DNA of 30,638 bases from positions 1 to 30,638 of the forward strand of contig CAJYKY010000085.1 of NCBI GenBank assembly GCA_913775005.1, written 5' to 3'. Position numbers and translations under genes: made by a program. The stretch's first letter is position 1, and every line of letters begins with the position of its first letter. Origin of the DNA: an uncultured Achromobacter sp. (GTDB lineage Bacteria > Pseudomonadota > Gammaproteobacteria > Burkholderiales > Burkholderiaceae_B). The notes beneath the pieces were generated by a model. That model saw only the letters and a list, made by a program, of their open reading frames with translations, was not told where the DNA came from and searched no databases. This document shows, in pieces, positions 24,213-30,638 of the stretch.

Positions 24213-24222
24213 ATACGTATTA

Positions 24223-25827
24223 CTACTGAGCCGGCGCCACAAAATGCGATACGCGCGGCGCTTCATCGCCAATGTGGAAACTGCGCACGGCTTCCTGCTG
24301 ATCCTGATCGGCGTGGGTCACCCGTTCATGCTGGCGCAGGTGTTCCAGCCACGAGGTCACCAGGAAATATTCCAGATAACGGCCCGGCTGCGCCGCGTCT
24401 TCAAAAATCCCCCAGGCATAGGCCCCATCACGGCGGCGTTCGGCGCCAGCGTGCTGCATGGCTTTTACAAAGTCCGCGCCACGCGCCGGATCGATCAGGT
24501 ATTCCACGGTAATCATCACCGGGCCGCGATCATGCGAAACCTGTTGATCGATCAGCGGCTCCGGCCAGTGCATCGACGGGGCCAGATCCAGCTCGGCACC
24601 CAGTTGCAACTTGGCCTTGCGGGTCAGCAACATGGCCAGCACCGCGCCGGCGGCGGCAATCAGCAACGCAGCGGGCACCCCGGCACGCACCGCCGTCTGG
24701 CCCCAGATCATGCTGCCCGCCGTCATCGAACCAAAGAACACGGTCACGAAAATGGCCAGGCCACGTGCACGGACCCAGTCCGGCAGCGCCACTTGGGCAG
24801 ACACATTCAACGACGTCAACACCATGATCCACGACGCGCCGGCCAAGAAGCTGAAGACGCCAGCGACGACCGGATGCGGCACCACCGCAAACACCACCAA
24901 GGTCAGCGCCGTGCCCAAGGTGCCGGCCATGACGCTGCGATCCGGGCCCAGCTTTTTGCGCAGCGGCGGCAACACCATCGCACCGATCACCGCACCCGCC
25001 CCCACACAACCGAGGATCACGCCGTACAGCAAGGCGCCGCCATTCAACACCTGACGCACGATCACCGGCAGCAGCGCCCAGTAGGCACTGGCAAACAGAA
25101 AGAACGCCACGGCGCGCACCAAGGTGGACTTGAGCGGCGCGCTGTGCAGCGCAAAGCGCACGCCGGCACGCATGGCATGGAACAGCTGTTCACGCGGCAG
25201 GCGCTTTTCCGCAGCAACGGGCGGCTTCCACCAGATCAACGCCGCCACCACCACGATGAAGCTCAGCGCGTTAACAAAGAACGGAATCGCCACGCCTAGG
25301 CTGGTGATCAACACCCCGGCCAGCGCCGGGCCGATGGCGCGACTGACATTGATGCCGACGCTGTTGGTCGCAATTGCTTGCTGCAACGACGCACGCGGCA
25401 CCAGGCTGGGAACAATCGCCTGCCAGGCCGGCGCCGACAGCGCGGTGCCAATGCCCATCAACAGCGTGAAGGCCAGCAACACCCACGGCGTGGCCAGACC
25501 GAACCACACCACCAGGCCCAGCGCCAGCGCGATCACGCCCATGGCAACCTGCACCATCAAGAGCAGCTTGCGGCGGTCCATCGTGTCGGCCAACGCACCG
25601 GCCAGCAGCGACAGCAGAAATACCGGCAACGCGCCCGCCGTCTGCACCAGCGCCACAAACATTGGCGACGGCGACAGCGACGTCATGAGCCAACCCGCGC
25701 CCACGTCATGCATCCACGTGCCGATGTTGGACAGCACGGTGGCGATCCAGATCACCGAGAAGGCGGAGTAGGAAAAGGGCGAGGCAGGCGGCGCGTCGGC
25801 GGCAGGGCGGATGTCGGCTGTGGTCAT
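24223..25827 (-). CDS. MFS exporter (MFS_3/EntS-like) with C-terminal ferredoxin-like domain
   Basis: This 534-residue protein has about twelve membrane segments over residues 20-410, with the MFS loop signature ADTMDRRKLLL between helices 2 and 3 and repeated GxxxxxP motifs. It resembles the MFS_3 (transmembrane secretion effector) group that includes enterobactin exporter EntS. After the last helix, residues about 435-534 form a soluble domain (VMITVEYLIDPARGADFVKAMQHAG, WGIFEDAAQPGRYLEYFLVTSWLEHLRQHERVT), similar to the dimeric alpha-beta barrel seen fused to such transporters. The substrate is unknown. Transcription runs toward the capsule operon, with a hairpin after the stop, so it is probably separate. 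Confidence 0.85.
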   Translation of the reverse strand: MTTADIRPAADAPPASPFSYSAFSVIWIATVLSNIGTWMHDVGAGWLMTSLSPSPMFVALVQTAGALPVFLLSLLAGALADTMDRRKLLLMVQVAMGVIALALGLVVWFGLATPWVLLAFTLLMGIGTALSAPAWQAIVPSLVPRASLQQAIATNSVGINVSRAIGPALAGVLITSLGVAIPFFVNALSFIVVVAALIWWKPPVAAEKRLPREQLFHAMRAGVRFALHSAPLKSTLVRAVAFFLFASAYWALLPVIVRQVLNGGALLYGVILGCVGAGAVIGAMVLPPLRKKLGPDRSVMAGTLGTALTLVVFAVVPHPVVAGVFSFLAGASWIMVLTSLNVSAQVALPDWVRARGLAIFVTVFFGSMTAGSMIWGQTAVRAGVPAALLIAAAGAVLAMLLTRKAKLQLGAELDLAPSMHWPEPLIDQQVSHDRGPVMITVEYLIDPARGADFVKAMQHAGAERRRDGAYAWGIFEDAAQPGRYLEYFLVTSWLEHLRQHERVTHADQDQQEAVRSFHIGDEAPRVSHFVAPAQ

Positions 25828-25900
25828 GAGGCGGCTCGTGGACGGGGCGTGGGGTCGCGCGGGAGGCGAGGTGCGGGAAGGGCGAAGCGCAAAGAAACAG

Positions 25901-25948
25901 GCAAAACAAAGCCCGGCGCACGGCCGCCTGAGCGGTCGCGTGCCGGGC
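25901..25948 (-). terminator. intrinsic terminator after the isochorismatase-family gene
   Basis: The stem arms are 25911-25927 and 25932-25948 (GCCCGGC at the base, 17 bp with wobbles and one mismatch, 4-nt loop). On the minus strand the stem is followed by TTTGTTTTG. It lies about 50 nt after the hydrolase stop and before the MFS gene, separating the two transcripts. Confidence 0.7.
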
Positions 25949-26000
25949 CTTTCTGCGCGTCTGTGAATCAGACGCAGGGATGAGTCAGCGCATCAAGCAA

Positions 26001-26735
26001 TCAACGCTGGGCCGGGATCACCGTGGCAGGCACCGGCGCGATGGCGTCGTGGGCGGTCTGCGTGCGTTGCGGCGCCTTGTGCACCATCGTGTAGGCGTAG
26101 TCCACGCCCATGCCGTAGGCGCCCGAGTGTTCTTTCACGATTTCCATCACGGCGTCGTACGAATCACGGTGCGCCCAGTCGCGCTGCCATTCCAGCATCA
26201 CTTGCTGCCAGGTCACCGGCACCACGCCGGCCTGCACCATGCGCTGGATCGCCATGTCGTGCGCTTCCTTGGACGTGCCGCCCGACGCGTCGGTCACCAT
26301 GTAGATTTCGTAATCGCCTTCCAGCATGGCGCACAGCGCAAACGTGGTGTTGCACACTTCGGTCCACAGACCAGCCACGATCACCTTCTTGCGGCCGTTG
26401 GCAGCCAGTTGGTCACGCACCTTCTGGTCGTCCCACGAGTTCATCGACGTGCGTTCCAGCACCTTCTTTTCGGGATACACATCCAACAGTTCGGGGTAGG
26501 TGTAGCCAGAGAACGATTCGGTTTCGACGGTAGTGATGATGGCCGGAATGTCGAACACCTTGGCCGCTTTGGCCAGGCCCACCACGTTGTTCTTCAGGGT
26601 CTGGCGATCAATCGACTGCACGCCGAAAGCCATTTGCGGCTGGTGATCGATGAAGATGATCTGGCTGTTCTGCGGGGTCAGCACTTCCAGCTTGGCGTTG
26701 GCGTTCTTGACGGCGTTGATGTTGGCGTTGGTCAT
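26001..26735 (-). CDS. isochorismatase-family cysteine hydrolase (YcaC-like)
   Basis: This is a 244-residue member of the isochorismatase/cysteine hydrolase superfamily, whose members hydrolyse amides or related bonds with an Asp-Lys-Cys triad. D30 is in QIIFIDHQPQM and the nucleophile C128 in AGLWTEVCNTT; MNSWDD and VTDASGGTSKEAHDMAIQRM are typical of the YcaC group. A C-terminal tail (from about 200, GVDYAYTMVHKAPQ) goes beyond the E. coli protein. The start has an AGGA site. Upstream, TATAGT (26858-26863, minus) is a possible -10 with no clear -35. The 234 bp between this gene and the LysE gene hold no other gene I could support. The substrate is not evident. Confidence 0.87.
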   Translation of the reverse strand: MTNANINAVKNANAKLEVLTPQNSQIIFIDHQPQMAFGVQSIDRQTLKNNVVGLAKAAKVFDIPAIITTVETESFSGYTYPELLDVYPEKKVLERTSMNSWDDQKVRDQLAANGRKKVIVAGLWTEVCNTTFALCAMLEGDYEIYMVTDASGGTSKEAHDMAIQRMVQAGVVPVTWQQVMLEWQRDWAHRDSYDAVMEIVKEHSGAYGMGVDYAYTMVHKAPQRTQTAHDAIAPVPATVIPAQR

Positions 26736-26969
26736 GTCAGTGTCCTGGAAAGTAGAAGTCGAAAAATTCGGTTTGCTTAAGGTTGGGTGCGTCTGAATTC
26801 GGTTCTGAACTGCGGTCTTCGGTGCTGCTTGCAGCGCGTCTCGCTGCCATGAACAGAACTATATTCTTGGGACGAACCAGCCGGTAGATGGGTGTTTTTG
26901 ATCTGATCGTTCTATTTTTGGGACTCTGGGCGCGGACGGGTGACAATTGGCACCCGCCCGCGCCGCCCG

Positions 26970-27578
26970 TCACCGCAACGGCAACAACGCCCCCACCGCC
27001 ACAAACAGCCCGCCGCAGCAGCGGTTGAAGCGCCGGCCGGCGCGAACAAACCAGGGACGCACACGATCGGCAGTCGCGGCGATCAGCATCTCAACCAGAA
27101 ATTCCGCCAGCACATACGTGAACGTGATGATCACGAACTGCTGGATCAGGCTGTGCTGGGCGTTGATGAATTGCGGCAGGAATGCACTGAACAGCAGCAG
27201 CGCCTTCGGGTTGGCCAGCGCAGAAAACAGCCCCTGACGGAACAGTGTCCACGCGCGCGCGGTGGGATGCTGTGCCGACACCGCGACCGGCATCGCAGGT
27301 GCGCGCCACAGCCCTAACCCGAGCCAGACCAGATAAGCGCCGCCGATCCACTTGAGCGCAGTCAGCCAATGCACCGATGTTTCGACAAGAGCGGCGATAC
27401 CGAACAGGCACAAGGCGATCATCACGACGAAGCCGACCAGGCCGCCGGCAATGGTGAACAAGGTGCGCCGCGAACCGTGGATGGCGCCGTGCGTCAGCAC
27501 CAGCAACGCGTTGGGGCCGGGCGTCAGCGAGATGCCGAGCGTGGTGACGAACAACAACAACCAAGTTTCAAACGACAT
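26970..27578 (-). CDS. LysE/RhtB-family amino-acid exporter
   Basis: This is a 202-residue inner-membrane exporter with about six hydrophobic helices. The family signature is clear near the start: LGISLTPGPNALLVLTHGAIHGSRR, then AGGLVGFVVMIALCLFGIAAL and LKWIGGAYLVWLGLGLWR. FRQGLFSALANPKALLLFSAFLPQF is the second RhtB block. The ATG at 27578 with AGGA eight nt before is preferred over an ATG eight codons upstream. It is divergent from a LysR-type regulator 127 bp away, the usual arrangement in which the regulator controls the exporter in response to an amino acid or related compound. Confidence 0.9.
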   Translation of the reverse strand: MSFETWLLLFVTTLGISLTPGPNALLVLTHGAIHGSRRTLFTIAGGLVGFVVMIALCLFGIAALVETSVHWLTALKWIGGAYLVWLGLGLWRAPAMPVAVSAQHPTARAWTLFRQGLFSALANPKALLLFSAFLPQFINAQHSLIQQFVIITFTYVLAEFLVEMLIAATADRVRPWFVRAGRRFNRCCGGLFVAVGALLPLR

Positions 27579-27648
27579 GCGTAAGTCCTGCGTAGCGAAC
27601 AATGAAGCCTTGCGGCGCGGTAAGCCCGCATGCTTATCCGCGCACCGA

Positions 27649-27678
27649 TTGCTGACAAACGATTTGTTGTCTCATAAT
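27649..27678 (+). promoter_or_regulatory. promoter/operator of the LysR gene in the divergent gap
   Basis: A -10-like CATAAT (27673-27678) lies 28 nt before the LysR start, with TTGCTG (27649-27654) 18 nt upstream. Between them is the palindrome ACAAA-CGA-TTTGT (27655-27667), a plausible LysR-type operator that would also be read by the divergent LysE gene. Confidence 0.35.
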
Positions 27679-27705
27679 GCGTGAGCCAAACTCACACGTA
27701 CAAGC

Positions 27706-28602
27706 ATGTTCGACCACCTTCCCCCGCTGCAAGCATTACGGGCCTTCGAAGCTGCGGCCCGGCACCTGAGCATGTCACTGGCGGCAAAAGAGCTGCACGT
27801 GACGCATGGCGCGATCAGCAGGCAGGTCAAGGCGCTGGAAAACCATCTTGGCGTGCCTCTCTTTGAACGGCTGACCCGCCGCATCGTCTTGACGGAGGCC
27901 GGCGCGGCCTACCATCTGGCGATCACGCGGCTGCTGGGCGATCTGACCCGCGAATCCGAAAGGCTGCGCCACGACGCTGGCGCAACCCGCCTGCGCATCA
28001 GCAGCAGCGTGTCGTTCGCCAGCAAGTGGCTGGCGCCGCGCTTGCACCGTTTTTGCGCCCGGCATCCCGAGTTCGACATTCATCTGGACGTGACCGACGT
28101 CAACGTGGATCTGAACGACGGCCAGGTGGACGCCGCCATCCGCTACGGCTATGGCCGGTACCCGCGCGTCGTGGCCGAGCGCATTCTTGACGAGTTCGTC
28201 ACCCCCGTGTGCAGCCCCGCATACCGGGATGCCATGGGCGGCCTGCGCGAACCGGCCGACCTGTTGGGCTGCGTGCTGCTGCACGAAGACCGGATGCTGG
28301 CTAACTGGGATCAATGGTTCGCGGCAGCCAAGCTGGACCGCAAGCTCGCGCGGCGCGGGCCGGCATACAGCCACGGAAGCATGGCCATCGAAGCTGCGAT
28401 TCGCGGCGAGGGGGTCGCGCTGGGGCGCAGCGCACTGGTCCTGGAAGACATTGCGGCCGGTCGTCTCGTCGCGTTATTTCCGACGCGCCTGCTACAGGCG
28501 GATAAAGGCTACGACCTGGTGTATGGCCACGGCAGCGAAAATGACCCGAAGGTGGTCGCGCTGCGCAACTGGCTGATGAGCGAGATCGGCCAGACGCAGT
28601 AG
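27706..28602 (+). CDS. LysR-type transcriptional regulator (GcvA-like)
   Basis: This 298-residue regulator opens with a standard LysR winged helix (residues about 5-65): LPPLQALRAFEAAARHLSMSLAAKELHVTHGAISRQVKALE, then FERLTRRIVLTEAG. The substrate-binding domain has LRISSSVSFASKWLAPRLHRFCARHPEFDIHLDV and DAAIRYGYG, the pattern seen in the GcvA/AmpR-like subgroup. Most probably it controls the divergent LysE-type exporter. It ends 5 bp from the convergent flavin reductase stop. The ligand is unknown. Confidence 0.92.
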   Translation: MFDHLPPLQALRAFEAAARHLSMSLAAKELHVTHGAISRQVKALENHLGVPLFERLTRRIVLTEAGAAYHLAITRLLGDLTRESERLRHDAGATRLRISSSVSFASKWLAPRLHRFCARHPEFDIHLDVTDVNVDLNDGQVDAAIRYGYGRYPRVVAERILDEFVTPVCSPAYRDAMGGLREPADLLGCVLLHEDRMLANWDQWFAAAKLDRKLARRGPAYSHGSMAIEAAIRGEGVALGRSALVLEDIAAGRLVALFPTRLLQADKGYDLVYGHGSENDPKVVALRNWLMSEIGQTQ

Positions 28603-28607
28603 GTTTG

Positions 28608-29141
28608 CTACGCGGGCTTCGGTACGGCGGCGGCACCTGCTGCCGTGCAACCGATGTTCCGATACTGCCCTTTGAAATACAGCAAGGGCTGCGTCCCCGC
28701 AGCTTCTTGCACATTCAGCGCTTTCACTTCGCCAATCACGATGACGTGATCGCCTGCCGCATGGGCGGCGTAGATTTCGCAATCCAGCCAATGCAGGCTG
28801 CCGGCAATGATCGGATTACCCAGCGGCGATTCGCGCCATTCAATGCCGTGCCATTTGTCCGTGCCGCGCCGGGCAAATTGGTTGGACACCTGCACTTGCT
28901 CATCGGACAGGATATTGACGGCGAATCGACCGGCCTGGCGGATCTTGGGATAGCTGGCCGAACCGGCCATGACGCTGAACGACACCAGCGGCGGACTCAT
29001 CGAGACGCTATAGAACGACTGGCAGGTAAAACCAATCGGCTCGTCATCGATATGCGAGGTAACCACCGTAATGCCGGACGCGTAATGCCCGAGCGCTTCG
29101 CGAAAGCGCAATGGCTCGATGGCCGTACTGGGAAGTGACAT
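28608..29141 (-). CDS. flavin reductase-like FMN-binding protein
   Basis: This 177-residue protein is of the flavin reductase (HpaC/DIM6) family, which uses NAD(P)H to reduce free FMN or FAD, usually for a partner monooxygenase. Motifs are FREALGHYASGITVVTSHID, GFTCQSFYSVSMSPPLVSFSVM, FAVNILSDEQVQVSNQFA and a C-terminal PLLYFKGQYR. The frame is open to 29231, but the ATG at 29141 gives the family length; the longer version would translate through two hairpins. It follows a mesX-mesD pair on the same strand, with tandem hairpins between. A role supplying reduced flavin to the DUF1852 protein (a putative oxygenase) is a reasonable inference. Confidence 0.87.
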   Translation of the reverse strand: MSLPSTAIEPLRFREALGHYASGITVVTSHIDDEPIGFTCQSFYSVSMSPPLVSFSVMAGSASYPKIRQAGRFAVNILSDEQVQVSNQFARRGTDKWHGIEWRESPLGNPIIAGSLHWLDCEIYAAHAAGDHVIVIGEVKALNVQEAAGTQPLLYFKGQYRNIGCTAAGAAAVPKPA

Positions 29142-29181
29142 AGTAGGTACTGAATGCTCGGTGCAGCTCGAACGTGTTAAA

Positions 29182-29230
29182 GACAGCCGGGGGCTGTCCG
29201 CTGGCCGTCGCAAACCGTTTGCGACGGCCA
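29182..29230 (-). terminator. tandem hairpins between mesD and flavin reductase
   Basis: Hairpin 1 is a perfect 13-bp stem with a 3-nt loop (TGGCCGTCGCAAA-CCG-TTTGCGACGGCCA, 29202-29230). Hairpin 2 is GACAGCC-GGG-GGCTGTC (29182-29198), followed on the minus strand by TTTAAC. Together they lie 10-60 nt after the mesD stop and could partly terminate transcription or stabilise the upstream mRNA. Confidence 0.55.
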
Positions 29231-29240
29231 TATCTTGGGC

Positions 29241-30269
29241 TTAGTTCGAGAGTTCTTTGCGAACAATCTCCGCGCCTGCGCTCAGCGCACTGAGCTTGCC
29301 GCGCGCCACCGCACGGGCCAACGGCGCCATGCCGCAGTTGGTGGACGGATAGAGCTTGTCGGCATCAACAAACTGAAGCGCCTTGCGCAGGGTATCGGCC
29401 ACTTCTTCGGGCGTTTCAATCGTGTTGGTGGCGACGTCGATAGCCCCCACCATCACCTTCTTGCCGCGGATGAGTTCAATCAGATCCATCGGCACGCGCG
29501 AGTTCTGGCATTCCAGCGAGACGATATCGATGCTGGACTTTTGCAGCTTGGGGAACGCTTCTTCGTACTGACGCCACTCCGAGCCCAACGTCTTTTTCCA
29601 ATCCGTGTTGGCCTTGATGCCATAGCCATAACAGATGTGAACAGCCGTCTCACACTTGAGCCCTTCAATGGCCCGTTCCAGGGTGGCAACGCCCCAATCA
29701 TTCACTTCGTCGAAGAACACGTTGAATGCAGGTTCGTCGAACTGGATGATGTCGACACCCGCCGCTTCCAGTTCCTTGGCTTCCTGATTCAGAATCTTGG
29801 CAAATTCCCAAGCCAGCTTCTCGCGGCTCTTGTAGTGATCGTCATACAGCGTGTCGATCATCGTCATGGGACCGGGCAGCGCCCACTTGATCGGCTGCTT
29901 GGTCTGCTGACGCAGGAACTTGGCGTCCTCAACGAACACGGGCTTTTCACGAGCGACGGCACCAAACACCGTCGGCACGCTGGCGTCATAGCGATCGCGG
30001 ATTCGCACGGTCTTGCGCTTTTCGAAATCCACGCCGCTCAGGTGTTCGATGAACGTCGTCACAAAATGCTGGCGCGTCTGTTCACCGTCGCTGACGATGT
30101 CGATACCTGCGTGTTGCTGTTCTTGCAGCGACAGGCGCAGCGCATCCTGTTTGCCTTCGATCAACCCTGCGTCTTGCAATTTCCAGGGCGACCACAGCGT
30201 CTCGGGTTGCGCCAGCCAGGAAGGTTTGGGCAAGCTGCCGGCGGTTGAAGTGGGAAGCAGTTTTTTCAC
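29241..30269 (-). CDS. mesD: core MetE-type methionine synthase (MesD-like)
   Basis: This 342-residue protein corresponds to the C-terminal catalytic barrel of cobalamin-independent methionine synthase without the N-terminal half of MetE. The zinc ligands expected for homocysteine activation are visible: H211 and C213 in AVHICYGYG, E253 in SLECQNSR and C312 in STNCGMAPL. IQFDEPAF (175-182) and LPGPMTMIDTLYDD are also typical. The start is GTG at 30269. It lies 24 nt after a DUF1852 gene; short MetE proteins paired with DUF1852 have been described as MesD/MesX, an oxygen-requiring, folate-independent methionine synthase (from memory). A general MetE-family methyltransferase is the fallback. 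Confidence 0.85.
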   Translation of the reverse strand: MKKLLPTSTAGSLPKPSWLAQPETLWSPWKLQDAGLIEGKQDALRLSLQEQQHAGIDIVSDGEQTRQHFVTTFIEHLSGVDFEKRKTVRIRDRYDASVPTVFGAVAREKPVFVEDAKFLRQQTKQPIKWALPGPMTMIDTLYDDHYKSREKLAWEFAKILNQEAKELEAAGVDIIQFDEPAFNVFFDEVNDWGVATLERAIEGLKCETAVHICYGYGIKANTDWKKTLGSEWRQYEEAFPKLQKSSIDIVSLECQNSRVPMDLIELIRGKKVMVGAIDVATNTIETPEEVADTLRKALQFVDADKLYPSTNCGMAPLARAVARGKLSALSAGAEIVRKELSN

Positions 30270-30293
30270 AGTAGATAACTCGATACTTTTTAA

Positions 30294-30505
30294 TTAGTTG
30301 AAGACGGCCGTTGCGGACCACTGTTCAAGCACCGACTGATACGGCTTGATGAAGTGCTCTTCCACAAACTTGCCTTGCTCGATGGCCAGCCGGCTGCGTT
30401 CTTCGCGGTCGTAAACGATGCGAGTCAGGGAATAATCCTGATGCTTCAAGCTGGGCTGGTAGGACCGGCCCGCGGCGGAATTCGCGTTATAGATCTCGGG
30501 GCGAT
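30294..30505 (-). CDS. mesX: DUF1852 protein (MesX-like), C-terminal fragment only
   Basis: About 70 residues of the C-terminus are readable: RPEIYNANSAAGRSYQPSL, DYSLTRIVYDREERSRLA and a terminal HFIKPYQSVLEQW. DUF1852 proteins are the partner of short MetE enzymes and a putative oxygenase. Beyond 30505 the minus-strand frame stays open to 30590, but that part is a fold-back copy and gives nonsense (DLLEGIH). On the plus strand from 30504 the same gene continues as MDTFQKIYRPEIYN, showing the true upstream codons in inverted orientation. The gene is therefore truncated by the sequence end, not by biology. Confidence 0.75.
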
Positions 30506-30638
30506 GGATACCTTCCAGAAGATCTATCGCCCCGAGATCTATAACGCGAATTCCGCCGCGGGCCGGTCCTACCAGCCCAGCTTGAAGCATCAGGATTATT
30601 CCCTGACTCGCATCGTTTACGACCGCGAAGAACGCAGC
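30393..30638. repeat. mesX: terminal inverted duplication, probably an assembly foldback
   Basis: Bases 30393-30505 and 30526-30638 are exact reverse complements (113 bp each, no mismatch found) around a 20-nt centre (30506-30525). The window ends where the right arm ends. Both arms are coding sequence of mesX, one in each orientation, and the centre matches only the plus-strand reading. Confidence 0.9.

Larger units (their letters stand above)
23683..24222. other. 540-bp AT-rich leader region upstream of the capsule operon
   Basis: There is no convincing gene in this gap between tviB and the MFS gene; short frames inside it lack recognisable products and ribosome sites. The base composition is clearly more AT-rich than the coding DNA on either side, and several inverted repeats are present: 23863-23899, 23931-23940 (GGGAATTCCC), 24052-24065 (ATCCC-GTTT-GGGAT), 24070-24117 and 24182-24212. 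It must hold the capsule promoter, but no -35/-10 pair with proper spacing stood out. The 5' end of the tvi transcript may therefore be long and structured. Confidence 0.6.

Noticed and set aside
26737..26973. 78-codon minus-strand frame between the hydrolase and LysE genes
   Set aside because: There is no recognisable product or good ribosome site, and it occupies the likely promoter region of the hydrolase gene.
29142..29231. 30-residue N-terminal extension of the flavin reductase
   Set aside because: It would translate through two stable hairpins and exceed the family length; the ATG at 29141 begins the normal domain.
29235..30248. 337-codon plus-strand frame opposite mesD
   Set aside because: mesD has all zinc ligands of MetE in the other strand; the antisense product shows no family features.
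30506..30590. 5' part of a 98-codon frame ending at 30294
   Set aside because: This part is the fold-back copy; the residues before RPEIYN do not belong to DUF1852.

Overview
The window looks like chromosomal DNA from a high-GC betaproteobacterium, most likely Achromobacter or a close Alcaligenaceae relative such as Bordetella. This is judged from gene content (a Vi-type capsule locus with a linked lyase, a tad locus, a short MetE-like/DUF1852 pair), the strong GC bias at third codon positions and the style of the proteins. No rRNA, tRNA, CRISPR array or transposase gene was seen. Almost every gene is on the minus strand, so gene order below follows transcription, from high to low coordinate.

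Region 1 (1-3889): an OmpR-type response regulator and a HAMP histidine kinase, followed by the start of a tad (tight adherence) locus: Flp pilin, CpaA/TadV prepilin peptidase, and CpaB running off the left edge. Region 2 (4076-10060): a Fur-box-like site and a secreted lytic transglycosylase on the plus strand. These face a tightly coupled three-gene unit on the minus strand (AmpH-type penicillin-binding hydrolase, outer-membrane beta-barrel, second serine hydrolase). A GAF-LytTR regulator lies just upstream, and the gap between regulator and ampH carries a 9-12-9 direct repeat of the type LytTR proteins bind.

Region 3 (10144-23682) is the centrepiece: a nine-gene Vi-antigen-like capsule operon, tviB-tviD-tviE-vexA-vexB-vexC-vexD-vexE plus a PL1-type lyase (vexL-like), ending in a terminator. 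It covers sugar-nucleotide oxidation, polymerisation and O-acetylation, lipid-anchor acylation, ABC-dependent export and polymer cleavage. Three things are odd. There is no tviC epimerase in the cluster. VexC, the only ABC ATPase present, has lost Walker A, the signature motif, the Walker B Asp, the catalytic Glu and the H-loop His while staying full length and collinear with KpsT-type proteins. VexB carries a charged N-terminal extension of about 200 residues. The operon is preceded by about 540 bp of relatively AT-rich DNA with several inverted repeats.

Region 4 (24223-30505): an MFS exporter with a C-terminal ferredoxin-like domain, a YcaC-type isochorismatase-family hydrolase, a LysE/RhtB exporter divergent from a LysR regulator, and a mesX(DUF1852)-mesD-flavin reductase group probably making methionine. 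The last 246 bases are a near-perfect palindrome (113-bp arms, 20-nt centre) folding the mesX reading frame back on itself. This is almost certainly a contig-end foldback artefact, so sequence to the right of about 30505 should not be trusted as genomic.
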